This document shows positions 23,520 through 34,848 of a DNA stretch of 64,000 nt, in pieces (positions within the stretch are counted from its first letter, which is position 1; the number at the start of each line of letters is the position of its first letter). The notes beneath the pieces were generated by a model, which was not told where the DNA came from, searched no databases, and saw only the letters and a program-made list of their open reading frames with translations. Position numbers and translations under genes: made by a program. The stretch is from Undaria pinnatifida (taxonomy: Eukaryota; Sar; Phaeophyceae; Laminariales; Alariaceae): assembly GCA_012845835.1 (NCBI GenBank), contig JABAKD010000019.1:5999494-6063493 (forward strand), in the 5' to 3' direction.

Positions 23520-24454
23520 TATTATTGATTGATTGGAAAACTTCGTTGGGCTGCTGCAGGTTTGTTTGCCTTTTTTTTGTCATCCAAAATCACACTCAGA
23601 CAGTCACAAGCGTTTGACCGTATAGCTAACCTGTAAAATAACTATGTTGCCCTCGAACGTCGACTCTACACAACAATAAGCCTCCTTATGTACGACTTAT
23701 TATTATTATAATAGGGGTCTCTATATCTTCTCTCTCTATATATAGATAAATATATACATACGATGGTGACACCGCAGTGACACTGTTTGTGTGGCTCTGT
23801 GTGGTAGAGGGCGCACCTTAGTAAGTAGGCGGTGGTGTGCCAGCAGAAAAAAAGAAAGAAAAAGAGCAATAATATTATATATAGTAATAATATGACCGAC
23901 CGCCTTTATTGGGGGAAGCCGCCTTGTTTACTATTAAATAATTCCAGGTTATTATTATGTGAACGTGCAATTCTCCAATCGCACCAAACGATTTTGACCG
24001 CCCTGTATCGGGATATACCGCCTTAAACTTGAATCGCCTTTTTTATTACGTATTATTACTATTACTTACCATGCCATCATGGGGACTTTTTTTGTGGTTT
24101 TTTGGTGACCGTTTTTTTGTTGTTGTTGCGGACGGTTTTGTTGTGCCCTACGCGCCCACTCGACATTATTTTTCTCTTTTTGGTGTGTTTGCGTGAGCTC
24201 TATCCAGTAACGAATGTTGTTTGTTGTTTCGCACACTTCTACTTCCTAGTTTCTGGACAAACAAGCCGTGGTCATAGGTGTCGTCCGCGCCCTTCCTCCC
24301 GGTTATTGTGCCTTCAAATTTTATCGCGCATAGGGTTCAACAATCCCACTGCTCGTTCGTCGATTTTTCATCGAGTGTTGCTCACTCACGCTCTCGCGCT
24401 TTCCGCAAGTCAATTTGTGCGCAAGAAAAAGCCCCCACCAATTTATACGAGACT
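23520..24454. repeat. intergenic with CCGTGGTCA repeat family
   Basis: Most of 23520-24240 is AT-rich with TATA/TTATTA microsatellites and no gene. About 24250-24440 carries TTCTGGACAAACAAGCCGTG, GCGCATAGGGTTC and TTTTTCATCGAGTGTTG, which recur at 59325-59455 and partly at 27765-27815. This is a dispersed repeat of unknown class. Confidence 0.55.
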
Positions 24455-24600
24455 CTGAGTATGCACTCGGGGGGATTCGAACTCACGAAACTGACCTCTA
24501 TACGAGTATGCATTCGGGGGGATTCGAACTCACGAAACTGACCTATTATTTTACCAGGCTCGAGGATAGCCTAATACGCCACCGAGGCAACCGTCGCGAT
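24455..24600 (-). other. tRNA-like sequence with tandem-duplicated T-arm
   Basis: On the minus strand, GAGTTCGAATCCCCCC resembles a tRNA T-arm/B box and occurs twice in a 47-bp tandem duplication (near 24467 and 24513). Upstream, GCCTCGGTGGCGTATTAGGC looks like an A-box/D-arm region. The acceptor ends do not pair, so it is not a clean tRNA. A tRNA-derived repeat or tRNA pseudogene is more likely. Confidence 0.4.
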
Positions 24601-24763
24601 GTGGCGGCTGTACCCGCATAATAACACGCAAGCAAGAGAAACAGAGCAAGATGCATTTGACAATGGGGAGGAGAGTGCGAAAGCCGAGCGAAAAATCTCA
24701 TCAAGATCTCAAATCAACGAGATCTTCCAAGATCCCCCATTTTCGTTGTGTGTCCACGGCGCG

Positions 24764-24867
24764 AGTTAAATCGACACACGACGCGTATGAAAATACGCGG
24801 AAGTGTGGTGAGCTAAAGCTTTATTTTTCCCCATCCGCCGGAGGATGAAAAAAAAAAAAAAAAAAAA
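24764..24867 (+). mobile_element. 5'-truncated poly-A retroposon with 13-bp target duplication
   Basis: The insert begins AGTTAAATCGACACACGACG and ends CATCCGCCGGAGGATG followed by about 20 A. It is flanked by an exact 13-bp duplication TGTCCACGGCGCG (24751-24763 and 24868-24880). Copies of the same 3' end occur at 51961-52060 and 61288-61349 with different 5' ends. Variable 5' truncation, poly-A tail and target duplication are the marks of target-primed reverse transcription (LINE or SINE). No coding part is present. Confidence 0.85.
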
Positions 24868-25014
24868 TGTCCACGGCGCGCCCCCTTGGTTTCGGATAAA
24901 ATCAATCTCGACGAGCGCGGATCTTCTGAAAATCATCGCAGGGGGTGTGTTATCTTGCGTCTTATACAGTATTGACAGTAGTAGTAGTTGACAGCTCTGC
25001 GACTGGCTATACGA

Positions 25015-25150
25015 TGCATTATCTCTGTGTCGTGGCTTGTGACCACAGAGCTGATCTTTCTAGGGTGAAGAATCAGTACGGACACTGGGTGTGCTGGATG
25101 TCGACGAGTAGAAGAACGGTTTAATGTGAAGAACACACACACACACATAT
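25015..25150. repeat. GGTGAAGAATCAG dispersed repeat (copy 1)
   Basis: It contains CCACAGAGCTGATC, GGGTGAAGAATCAGTACGG, GTCGACGAGTAGAAGAACGG and a short (AC)n end. Closely similar copies lie at 47840-47980, 48440-48595, 48606-48713 and 48716-48825. It is probably a mobile-element fragment; the class is unknown. Confidence 0.7.
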
Positions 25151-27837
25151 ATAATGGTCTTCCCCCCCGCGCCTGTCTCTGAGTAAACTGCTGCTCTTCT
25201 TCCTTATTGTGAGCCGCAACGAAGTGACAGCATGACGAAACGACAAAAATCAATTAATTCCGGATTTGCGTCGCGTAATGACCATCCCTATCCCTTACAA
25301 AAACACGTTTCAATATATCGAAACCCCGTGAGAGTGTTTTGAGAACCATCTAAGATAAACCGTCCCGCTGACACACCTCCTAGTGTAGACCCACACAACC
25401 ACTCACTGAGAGGCACACGCGGAGAATAGCGGAGTAGTACCCCCGCTGCAACTCTGTCCTCCTGGTGGCGTGAGCGTGTCGGATAGCCGCCCATTTTCGC
25501 GGAAGGGGCGTGTGGGTCTCTCGGGGTTAGAGCTCGCTCAACAGACACAAAGCAGCACCATGGCTCGTCGACTTCAAAAGGTGTGTGCTAGGTGGTGTGG
25601 TGAGGCGTGGTGTAGCGTGACGTGGTATCGACGGCGCTGCTGCGAGCAAGCCCGGCGCATCTGGGAATGGAGGGCACGCCGTGCGTCTTTCTTCTCGGCG
25701 ATCGCGTTGCGTCCGATGCTCGGTGCGAGTGGACGATGCATCCGCAATATTTTTTCATTTTTCCTTTTTTTTATCCCACTTTTTTCTTCGGGTTTTTATT
25801 TCGGGCCAAAATGTTACTGTTGGTGCTGCTTGCTGGTGCTGGCAGGCGCGGCTGTACTACTATTGACTACAAGGAACATGGTATTAAATAGTAGTAGTAC
25901 CGGGTGTACCTGGTACCAGGTATGACAACACCAGTATAGACGAAAGTATAAGGACCGTTTGGATACTGGTATCAAATATGAAAATATCTTTACATTTCCA
26001 AATTGCTATTGATGGTTCGTTTCTACTATTTTTTCCATTGACAGCAGCCGCTGCTGCAGCAGCTTGAACATGCTTGCACTACGTACTGCTGTTGCTGTAC
26101 ATATTATAGGGGGTCGAACAGTTTCACCCCCCTCGTGTATACGTGTCGCAACCAAGTGCTGGTTCAGCGTCAACAGCCTAAACGAAATGGGGCACGCTCT
26201 CTACGTATACCTTGTTACCTGGTACGCGAAGAGTGCGGTACGCGGCGGCCATCGTGGACGGAAGCATAAGGACCTTTTGGATATGGTGATTTATATCGTA
26301 CTGGTCATTAAATTTCCGCCCAAAACTGATGCACCGCAGTACCGTTCCCATTTTACCTAATTTTAAGGACGTCAGCCGTCAGTTCGACGAATTTTGGGTC
26401 AACTCTCCTCTTTGCAAGCTGCGTTGTTGTTACTTGTAATTTACTATGTGGGTGAGTTTTCATGCTGACGGCAGAGTGGGAGGGCTACCCTATTGTGTTT
26501 AAAAACAAAACAAAATGTATTTATTTTACGAGTATTTTGTCCTTCTCCATCTAATAAATGGTTGGTGTTGGTATTTTTACTTTCTGTACAAGGGCGTTCG
26601 TGCGGACGTCGCATTTTCCCGAGCAGATTCTCTGTTCTTTCTCGGTACGTTCTGTTTTTTTTTCTTAATTTTTGTTTGTTTTTTCATTTTTTTTTCTCGG
26701 TCGTTTCTTTGGTGCGCATGGGAACCTAAAAAAAGGGGACACAAGGTGTCCGGAAATTATTGATGCCAGCAGCATAGCAGCATGGCAGGGTTGTTTGGTG
26801 TTGATATGTACCTGGTACTCTGTAATGTTTTGATGGATCCGTACTGCTGTTCGTACGTATGCTATGATGTGAAAAGTAAACACAATATGGAACATGCTAC
26901 AAGCAGGAACGCGTTATTTTTTCTCGGAATTTCCGGCCTCATTATCATAGACCCAAGTACTCGTAAAACTCGAACAAGCTTGATTTTATCTAGTAGTGTA
27001 GGCCAAAGGAGTCGGTCGTCATGCTAAATATATATCCCGAATGCACTACTACTATTACTGCTGCCAGGTGGATCAGTAGAGTTGAGGATTGGGGTTTCTC
27101 AGTCGACATTTGGGGAGATATGATATACCAGGTACATACGAATCTGGTACTGCTGTTGTACGAGCTTGGTCTACAATCGTAGTACACCAGTGTTCTGTTT
27201 CTTCGATTTTGGGTTGTGCGAGTGCGTGTTTCGGTTAAATTGATTTTTAAGATCACAAAGCAGACTCTTTTTTTGTAAACAGAAACATACAATTGGAAAC
27301 TTATGTACAGCTGCTATTAGTTTTGTTGGTGAGTTCACGTTTTTCGGTTAGCTTCGTCTTCGAAAGTCGGAAGTTTACGCAACTCCGTCCTCCTGCTTGT
27401 ACTTCTGCTTGGCTATGGACGTACTTCTGCTTGGCTATGGACGTACCTGGCTATTCTGTACCTTCATACCCTGGCCTTCATACCCTGGTACCTGGTAGAT
27501 ATCATGCCATCATACTATTAATGTTGACTTTTAATAGTGGTGGACTCCGCTGTGTCTTCCCCTTTCACTATTAATACTGCAAGTTTTATCCCACACTAAC
27601 TTCAAGTATTCACCAATCCCAAAACCTGTAGATGTTAGCAAGGCCTAAGGGGTTAAGAAACCCTTATTTTCATTTCTTAGGCCGCAGCCTCATTTTCTTA
27701 TTTATTCATTTATTTAATTATGTTTTAATCATGTTTTTTTACAGCTCAACTTTTACCCTCGGCGACCTTCTGGACATGCCGTGGTCACAGGTGTCTTCCC
27801 TTCTCCTCCCCGGTACTACGGTAGTTACTATTAAAAA
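25151..27837. other. intergenic, no gene recognised
   Basis: Open frames here lack recognisable domains and are rich in Phe/Cys/Trp from T-rich DNA. Visible items are six TACC(A/T)GGTA words (25907, 25914, 26216, 26809, 27126, 27489) and a 21-bp duplication of GTACTTCTGCTTGGCTATGG near 27400-27440. Confidence 0.5.
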
Positions 27838-28190
27838 ATAAAATACGTACACTCCAGCTGTGAGATCGAAGATTTCGTCGAAACTCATCTGTGTGCAAAC
27901 TGTGTGTGATAGACACTCTATTCGCGCGTATTACTGGGCGTGTGTGCTCATCAATGATTGTTGTTGTTGTTCTCACATTAACTCGCATAATCAAGTCCGT
28001 GGTCACAGGACAGGCTCCAGTCACTCTGGAGCTGAGGAATACCCCAGGAAAAAACACACACAACCCGAGGTGGTACACGCATATATCACATCTGACGCAA
28101 TTCATATGCCTCCACCAGAAACATATAAAAGTGAAATCGGGAGTCAGTCTACGATTGGTTGGCGACTCCCCTTAGAACTAGGTTGTACGT
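27838..28190. repeat. diverged copy of the 43.6/45.9-kb repeat
   Basis: It carries ACTCCAGCTGTGAGATCGAA, GTCGAAACTCATCTGTG, GCGCGTATTACTGGGC and later GGCGACTCCCCTTAGAACTA, matching in order the repeat at 43620-43790 and 45898-46070 with an intervening unrelated stretch. It is a third, decayed member of that family. Confidence 0.6.
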
Positions 28191-31100
28191 TCTTATGAAA
28201 CTATTAATGTGAAGCGTATGTCATTATCGAATTTCAATATTTAACAGTTTCGGAAAACGTTTTTATTGTCCCAGAATGAAAATATTGTCAGAATCAGAGG
28301 AACAAAATTGCGTTTCGTTTTGGGTTTCGCCGCCAAATCCAGAACCGGAGGATTTTTTGGGGCTCTCGTTCTGGAAACCCAAGTTCCGGTTCAAAACCAG
28401 AATGAACCGGGCCCAATATGCGGTGTATCAGTGTTTTAGTGTGGAGAGCGCTCTGATGTGAATTACCCACACCATGTACTTACAGCAGTACCTGTACCTG
28501 GACACACATCAGACATGAGTATAGCGCTTCAACCAGCAAACAAAGCACACCCCGTACCTCCAGTAGCTAGCCACAGCAACAGCAGCAGCAGCAGCGAGAC
28601 ACGCATGCAGTAGCGAACGGCCGCAAGGATGTGGGCCCCCTTACCGAAGGTTCGAATCGGTGCTGGCACGCTACAATGGGCAAAGGAGAGGAGAGCTGGG
28701 AGAGGGGGTGCTGGGTGCTGGGTGCTGGGGAGAGAGGCTTGCCAAGAGGGCCAGCTACAGCGACCTAGAGGCACAAAAGGGCTTTCGAACCTGAGGGTAT
28801 CGTCTTACTCGTCGTGCACTCCCGCTGCGTGCCTTGTTGCTTTGGCAGCCTCGGCACAAGCCTGTGTTTGGCAGGGTCGTCGATTTCACGGCGTAGCGTA
28901 CCTGCTGAAAACAACACCAGGTCCTGGCACCTGGCACGCGAATTCGCGCACGCCCACACACAGCAGTTACGTATGTGGGAGTTGATTTTGATTGCTGACA
29001 ACCGCTGCCACAGAGCCACTGCTGTCTTATTTTATGTTTAAGCCGACCACGGGTACGCAGTTTCTGGCCGCGCGCTGCTGCTACTGCTGCGTGTTTCGTC
29101 GCACCGCACACGCAGTCTGCTTAGCTGATTAGCTAGCTCCCTGCTGCTGACGTTCGTTCATTCCTCCGCCAAATGCAAAAAACAAATACATACAAAAATA
29201 AAACATTTTGAAACCTCTGAACGCGGCCGATTTTGACAACAATCAGCACGAAACTTCATTTTGCATTTCCTTCTGGAAAATGTAGGAAAAACTGGTTCTG
29301 GAAATATTCATTTTGATTCTGGAAAACGAAAAACGATTTCCTAAACTGTTTATTTACAAAACGCAGTCCGAAATTTAGTGCAAACGCCGGGCAATGTTTT
29401 CTTGACTCCCAAATTATCGACCCCTCTTTGAAGTGCACCCACGTTTTCGGCGACGAAGGACTTGGTTTTCGTGTCGGATAACTTTTTCAGTGGTGTGTTT
29501 CGCTGTAGTGGTCCGTCTAAAATGCCGGTACGTGCCAGCCGGAAATACTGGCGCTATAGCGGCAACCGGCACTACTCCGCATTGGGCCACTACTCGTTGT
29601 TTGCCTCACCCAGATAGCGACCCAAAGTACTAGAAGGGCGGTATCCATCAACTTCTAATTTAGGAAGAACGCGGTACAATCCAAGTATCGCCATGCTCTC
29701 ATGTCTTGCGGCTCCATATAATCCACTTTGAACACATCGCCTACCCCGGCAACCCGGGCTGCTCGGTATGGCCGATGCTATCATCATGCAACGCCCATTT
29801 GCAACTGAAAACCGCTTTCTTGGGGACAAAATACTTGGAATACGTGTGGACTGTTTTTTGGCGCTAGTGAAGACATTTTTTCACCCTCTCTCGTAGGCCC
29901 AAAGGGGATATATATATATGTTTTTATTTACTTTTTTCACCGAGGGAGAGCGACCCGCCAAACGAAAACGGTGACGTTATCAACCGGACAAGAGCAAAGC
30001 GTGCAGCAGCAGCAGCAGTGCCAGCATCTTCATGCTGCCCTGCGCTGGTGTTGTACACTTGCTACTAAATGTATTAATTGCTGCCTACGCTGCACTTCGG
30101 ACTCACCACCCTGCGTAGCAGCCCGGATTGGTGCTTGCGGCCGATGCCGCACTCGTTACTGGTGTATTTGACGCTTTTCCCCCCTGGAGAGCGAAACTTA
30201 GGGCTGTGAATCGGAGCGAGCTTCAATTGAGTGAGAACCGGTTTCCGAGAAGCCGATTACTCAATCGAAGTTATTTGATACATGGCCCGTATCGTAGCAT
30301 TGCTGTCGAACGTGCTGCTGGTTGCAGGAAGCCATTCCGGCAGCACGTCAGACGACTGTTTAGGTTTCCTTGCTTGCGCTATTGGGTAGATGCTGGCGGC
30401 ATTTCAGAGAGCTCACCTGCTCGAGTAGGAGCCTGCGCCAGGCAACGGTAACGTCGGGTGCTGGCGGCTTCTCCAGACAGCAACGCTGAACTGGCGACCA
30501 GTAGCAGTGCAGACGCGGAGCTAGTTTTCGGCTATAGCCTGTGTAGCCATCATTCCTGCCTGTATATAACAGTATGCGGGGTACTTGGTACGCTACCAGT
30601 ATACTGAGGCATACCAACATAACCTTATGCTCCCAGTACTCGTAGCCACGACGTTCGTCTTACTGAGTATGCCCCAGGTGCTCAAATTGTGAAGAGTGTG
30701 TCAAACCTCGAAAGTACGACGTATAGCCCAGTACTCGCAGTAGTGACTGTGAAAAATACTGGTCGACGCTTCTTCGGGTGTTTACCGATCAATGGGCGAT
30801 ATCTTTTCAGAGTGCGATGACAACAGGAAAGAGGTGTACATCCATGCTACTGCGAGGGTACTCTGGAATGAAACAACAAGTTTTACAGCGTATTGAAGTA
30901 CTTTTTTGGGTACTGTACTACGAGTAGGTATGGGGTCATGGCACACCGTGTGGGGCATTCTTGGAAGCGTGCCATGGTGTCGTCGTGCGATCGTGTGAGA
31001 ACTATAACTTTTTTGTAAACCTGGAGAAACATCAGCTGTGAGGCGGTAGATAATTTGGTCGACACTCCTACTGTATTTGCAAGCTGCGTGTAATACTTCT

Positions 31101-34100
31101 GTAGCGCGTGCTACGAAGTTTATAGTGTAAACCGGCGTTTTATGGCCTCGTGCAGGATGCAGGTCGGTGACTCCTTTCGGTGATACACCAGAGGGACGAA
31201 CTCGACCGGTGTTGTATTTGCGGTCGCTGCTATACCACGCTCGGGCTGGAGGCCCGGTTACGTTTCAGAGCAGGGCGCTTAATCGACCTGCTGATATTCA
31301 GAGCGTTCGTAATCTTCTTGGTTGGTGTCCGCTGATTGATTTAGAGGTCTCGGGCCAGCAGTCAACAACGGGACGATTTTACTGAGAATGACGGTAGCCT
31401 AGACGTTTATTCTGCGCACAGACGGAGGCTGCTCCGCTCTCCGCTTTCATTTCTCTGTGTTTAGTGTCCTCGACAGTGCCGGCGTCCCACTTTAGTGCGG
31501 TTATTGCCATCTGGCAAGGCACCGCACTACTGGGAGGCCACGACTGACAGGTAATAGCGTAGACTAGTACATTACCAGCAGTGTTCCCTTGTTTTGCGCA
31601 GGTATGTGCCAGGTTGGTGTGTTTAACTGTCTTACGTTAACCGTTTTTGACTTGATAATAGTATAACCTGTTCGGTCTTCATCAGCCGGTCAGAGTCAAT
31701 GCGCAGCAGCGAGAGAACCCGAGTAGTGCGCATTTTGCTGCGCGCTTGACGTTCAACTTACTGCAGCTTTGGTCGGGTTTTGGTTCGGATGCTACAGTAG
31801 TGGTCGGTCCCTCTATAGTGCCGGTTGAGTAGTGCCGGTTGCCCGCTATAGTGCCCGCGAAATCGCTCGGCACAGATGGTGAAAAACCAGTAGTGGCTGT
31901 ATGCGTAGTAGTGCCGGTTGCCGCTATAGTGCCGGTAGTTCCGGCTGCCACATACCGGCACTTGCGCGAGCAGTACTGAGCTGTAGACGAGACCCAGCAG
32001 CCCGGGCTGTGTCGTGTGGTCATTACCTGTGGTCGCCATTTTATTTCGTCACCTTTTCTCTCTGGAGTCACAGCTCACAGCCCATTTTTTGTGCGAATTT
32101 TAATTCCAAGCAATTTGTTCTCGGAAACGTGAGTACACTTTTGAGGGGATTATTTGAGCACTTACCCGGCTCATTCTTGAAGGGTAATTTAGACCACTCT
32201 TTCTATGAACACATTTAGAAGGGTGAGTGAAATTCTCTTTCTAGAGAGGTTGTTTTAACCGCCCTTGCTCGTAGAGAGGTTGCTTCAGCCGTTCTACGCT
32301 ATGACTTGTGGCTCCACAGATAGTTTATCGATTAATTAAATCCTGGTATATTAAAAAATTGAAAATACACTCAACGTACCAAGTGCTTTAGCGTTTATTA
32401 AATACCAGTACCTGGTAGTACTTCTTTTGTATTTTCTTCTGCACGCTCGGTCATCCGCCACTACTACATGAGTATACCCTGCTTGTAGCAGTTACGATAG
32501 GTAGTTGGTATTACCTGGTACGGGTTTTGTTTTCTTATGCAGTATGCACGATGAAGATACCACACCCCATGGCATGATCTCCAAACCAAAGGAAGTATTA
32601 CAAATATGTCAACGATGGTAGTGGTCGTGGAAATATCTGGTAGACGTCTTGAAATACACCGGAGACAAAATGTATCGTCGTGATATTTCCGAGATAAACC
32701 CACAGGCGCATCGCTCCGCTTTTGCGCTCTCCCCGTTGAAGGGAAAACCAGCATGGGAGTTCGTCGGAAGAGGTGTGGTATCTTGCGTGTTACCATATGT
32801 CATGCGGTACAATGTAAGCAGCAATACACTGTATAGTAGCACGTCGTGCAGATTATGTATCCCCACTTGATTATCTAGATCTTTCAGGAAAGATCTGTAT
32901 GATCTGTAGGATCTAGCTCATGTTACCGGGTGGGAGCCGTACTATTGGTGCATGATCTGGCAAATGATTGCAGGGTTGGATATGTACTCTTTGTATGCAG
33001 ATCCTGCACCACATATCGTAACGGCAGGAACAGGATCTACAGCAGTTGTAGACGTAAATGATCTAGATCGTGACCTGTCCGAGGTGTGAACATATCACAG
33101 TCGTGTTTTCGCGTTAGTGCCGTAACTTTGCTGCGAGGGGGGCAGTTTAGTGCGGTGATGAACGCTTGTCACGACCTCGTCTTACAAAGTGAGTACTTCA
33201 CCGTCCCGGGATAGTTCGGGGGACCCACTATTGAGCGATTATTGTCATTTGCCAAGGCACCGCACTAATGGAGGGGCCACGATATCAATGGAAATGACTT
33301 CGTAAATACTACTTGTGGTTCAGTTTGTCTTCGCACCAACGCCGGCGTACCCTGTCGTCCTGCTCGCGTACCCTCGTCACAGTAAAAATTTCCACGTGAT
33401 CAGACTTGCATCCAACCTTTCTCATAGAGCTGGAACCACACCTTGGCCGTACAAACATTGGTTGTTTTTTTCTTTCGTTAATCCTCAGGCACATGGGTAA
33501 AAATAATGCTTTAGACCAGTGACAATGGATGGCCAAAAGTTTGATATTCCCGAATATCCCAGCCAAACTTTGCCTGGACGGTCGCCTATGGACCTAACTT
33601 TGTAGTTTTTTTTTTTTTATAACTTTCCAGAATTTCGGATTAAATCGTTTTTCGCGGCGGTCTTGGCCAACATCTGCTTGAGAAATTCTCAAGCAGATGT
33701 TCGATTAGACGCGGCGTAATTTCGTGTTCTCCACACACTTGGTTCGATGAAATCAACGACAAGCGTCGTGAACTCTGCACGTGGCGAGCTCGTTAGGGGC
33801 TCCGACCCCCCCTTTTGGTGTACAGCGCTCACTCTACGGCCGGTGAATTGGGGCGGGCGCCGATCAGGCTTCTGTTGAAAACACATTTGGCGGCTGGTGT
33901 GTAGAAAACTGAGACAAAGATTCTATCGTCTCCCAACGGGCGAAAAACAGAATTTTGAGAGGATGTGACGGAAAACCACAGGACAACACAAGCAACCTCT
34001 CACGCCCTAGGCCATGAGTCGAGATGAACTCTTCAGCGCTGTCACCTGCACTCATGTGACCTTGTCCGGAACGAAGAGCAGTGACCATGGGTTGTCTCTT

Positions 34101-34848
34101 ATCTCGAGATCGAAGGTCAATCGTGTTTGTTGTCTAATGTTGATCAAGGCTTGATGAAAAATGGGCAAATTGACCTGTAGGACCGCATGACCTAAAAAAG
34201 AGCCAGAAAAAACATTTTAATCATTTTTCCCCCATAGCGACGTTACCCGGAATCTTTCAGCAGATACCCCCAAAAAAGTTTGGAAATTTCTTGGCCAAAC
34301 TATTGGCTTTCCATTGTTAATAGCTTTCTGTAATGTCCACACTGCAACCCTACAAGTTTTTGTTTTCTTTTTTTTGTTCATGCTCTGGCAAGTGGGTGAA
34401 AACAAAGCTTTGGCGTTCTGCGATGTCCATGCTGCAACCCTAAAAAAAAGTTCACCTTTGTAGTTGTTAGCTGGTTACACATCACAATTGGTTCCGTGCG
34501 GTATTTTTTGGAGCTGTGCGTCTTTGCACTTGAATGGCGCGTTGTTAGCTTTAGACTAAGCTACAAACTCGTTTGTGTTGGTCGATGATGGTACTTGCAG
34601 GGTTACTTGCGCGGTGGTTAGTTTTTTTTTCTTGGGTTTTCACAAGAGTTTTGTCCCCCTTTCCTACTTCAGACACCCCCCGGTATTTCAATTCAACCCA
34701 ACCACATCCCGAAGGGGAAGCTTGTATACAAGTATACGCGTTCCAGCCAGTCTGCGTAATTTTGGAGAGCGGCTTCTCTCGTGTCTGCACTCCCCTCCCC
34801 CCGCCCCACCTCTTCCCTGGATCGTCACGTGTCCGAGCAAACGATGCC
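28191..34848. other. long intergenic region, repeat fragments only
   Basis: No open frame has a recognisable domain. Contents noted: CAG runs (28575-28600, 30005-30020); AGTGCCGG repeats at 29520-29585 and 31805-31975; a TTTGCAACTGAAAACCGCTT/GGGGACAAAATACTTGG repeat at 29790-29840 shared with 62755-62820; GTGCGGT repeats at 31480-31550 and 33105-33285; a GATCTAGATCGT-rich stretch at 32870-33075; a perfect 16-bp-arm palindrome at 33669-33701; and TACCTGGTA words at 32409 and 32512. The promoter of the E2 gene must lie at the right end but is not recognisable. Confidence 0.5.
33669..33701. repeat. 33-bp perfect inverted repeat
   Basis: Two 16-bp arms (AACATCTGCTTGAGAA and its exact complement) are separated by one A. 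It is 1.1 kb upstream of the proposed E2 start, in intergenic DNA. It could be an extruding palindrome, a protein-binding site or an accident of a small inverted duplication. Confidence 0.85.

Noticed and set aside
24455-24600. Functional tRNA gene
   Set aside because: The B box and T-arm are good and duplicated, but the acceptor stem does not pair and no anticodon arm is convincing.
28191-34848. Additional protein genes in the long intergenic stretch
   Set aside because: Open frames of 60-130 codons show no domain, biased composition and no matching splice signals.
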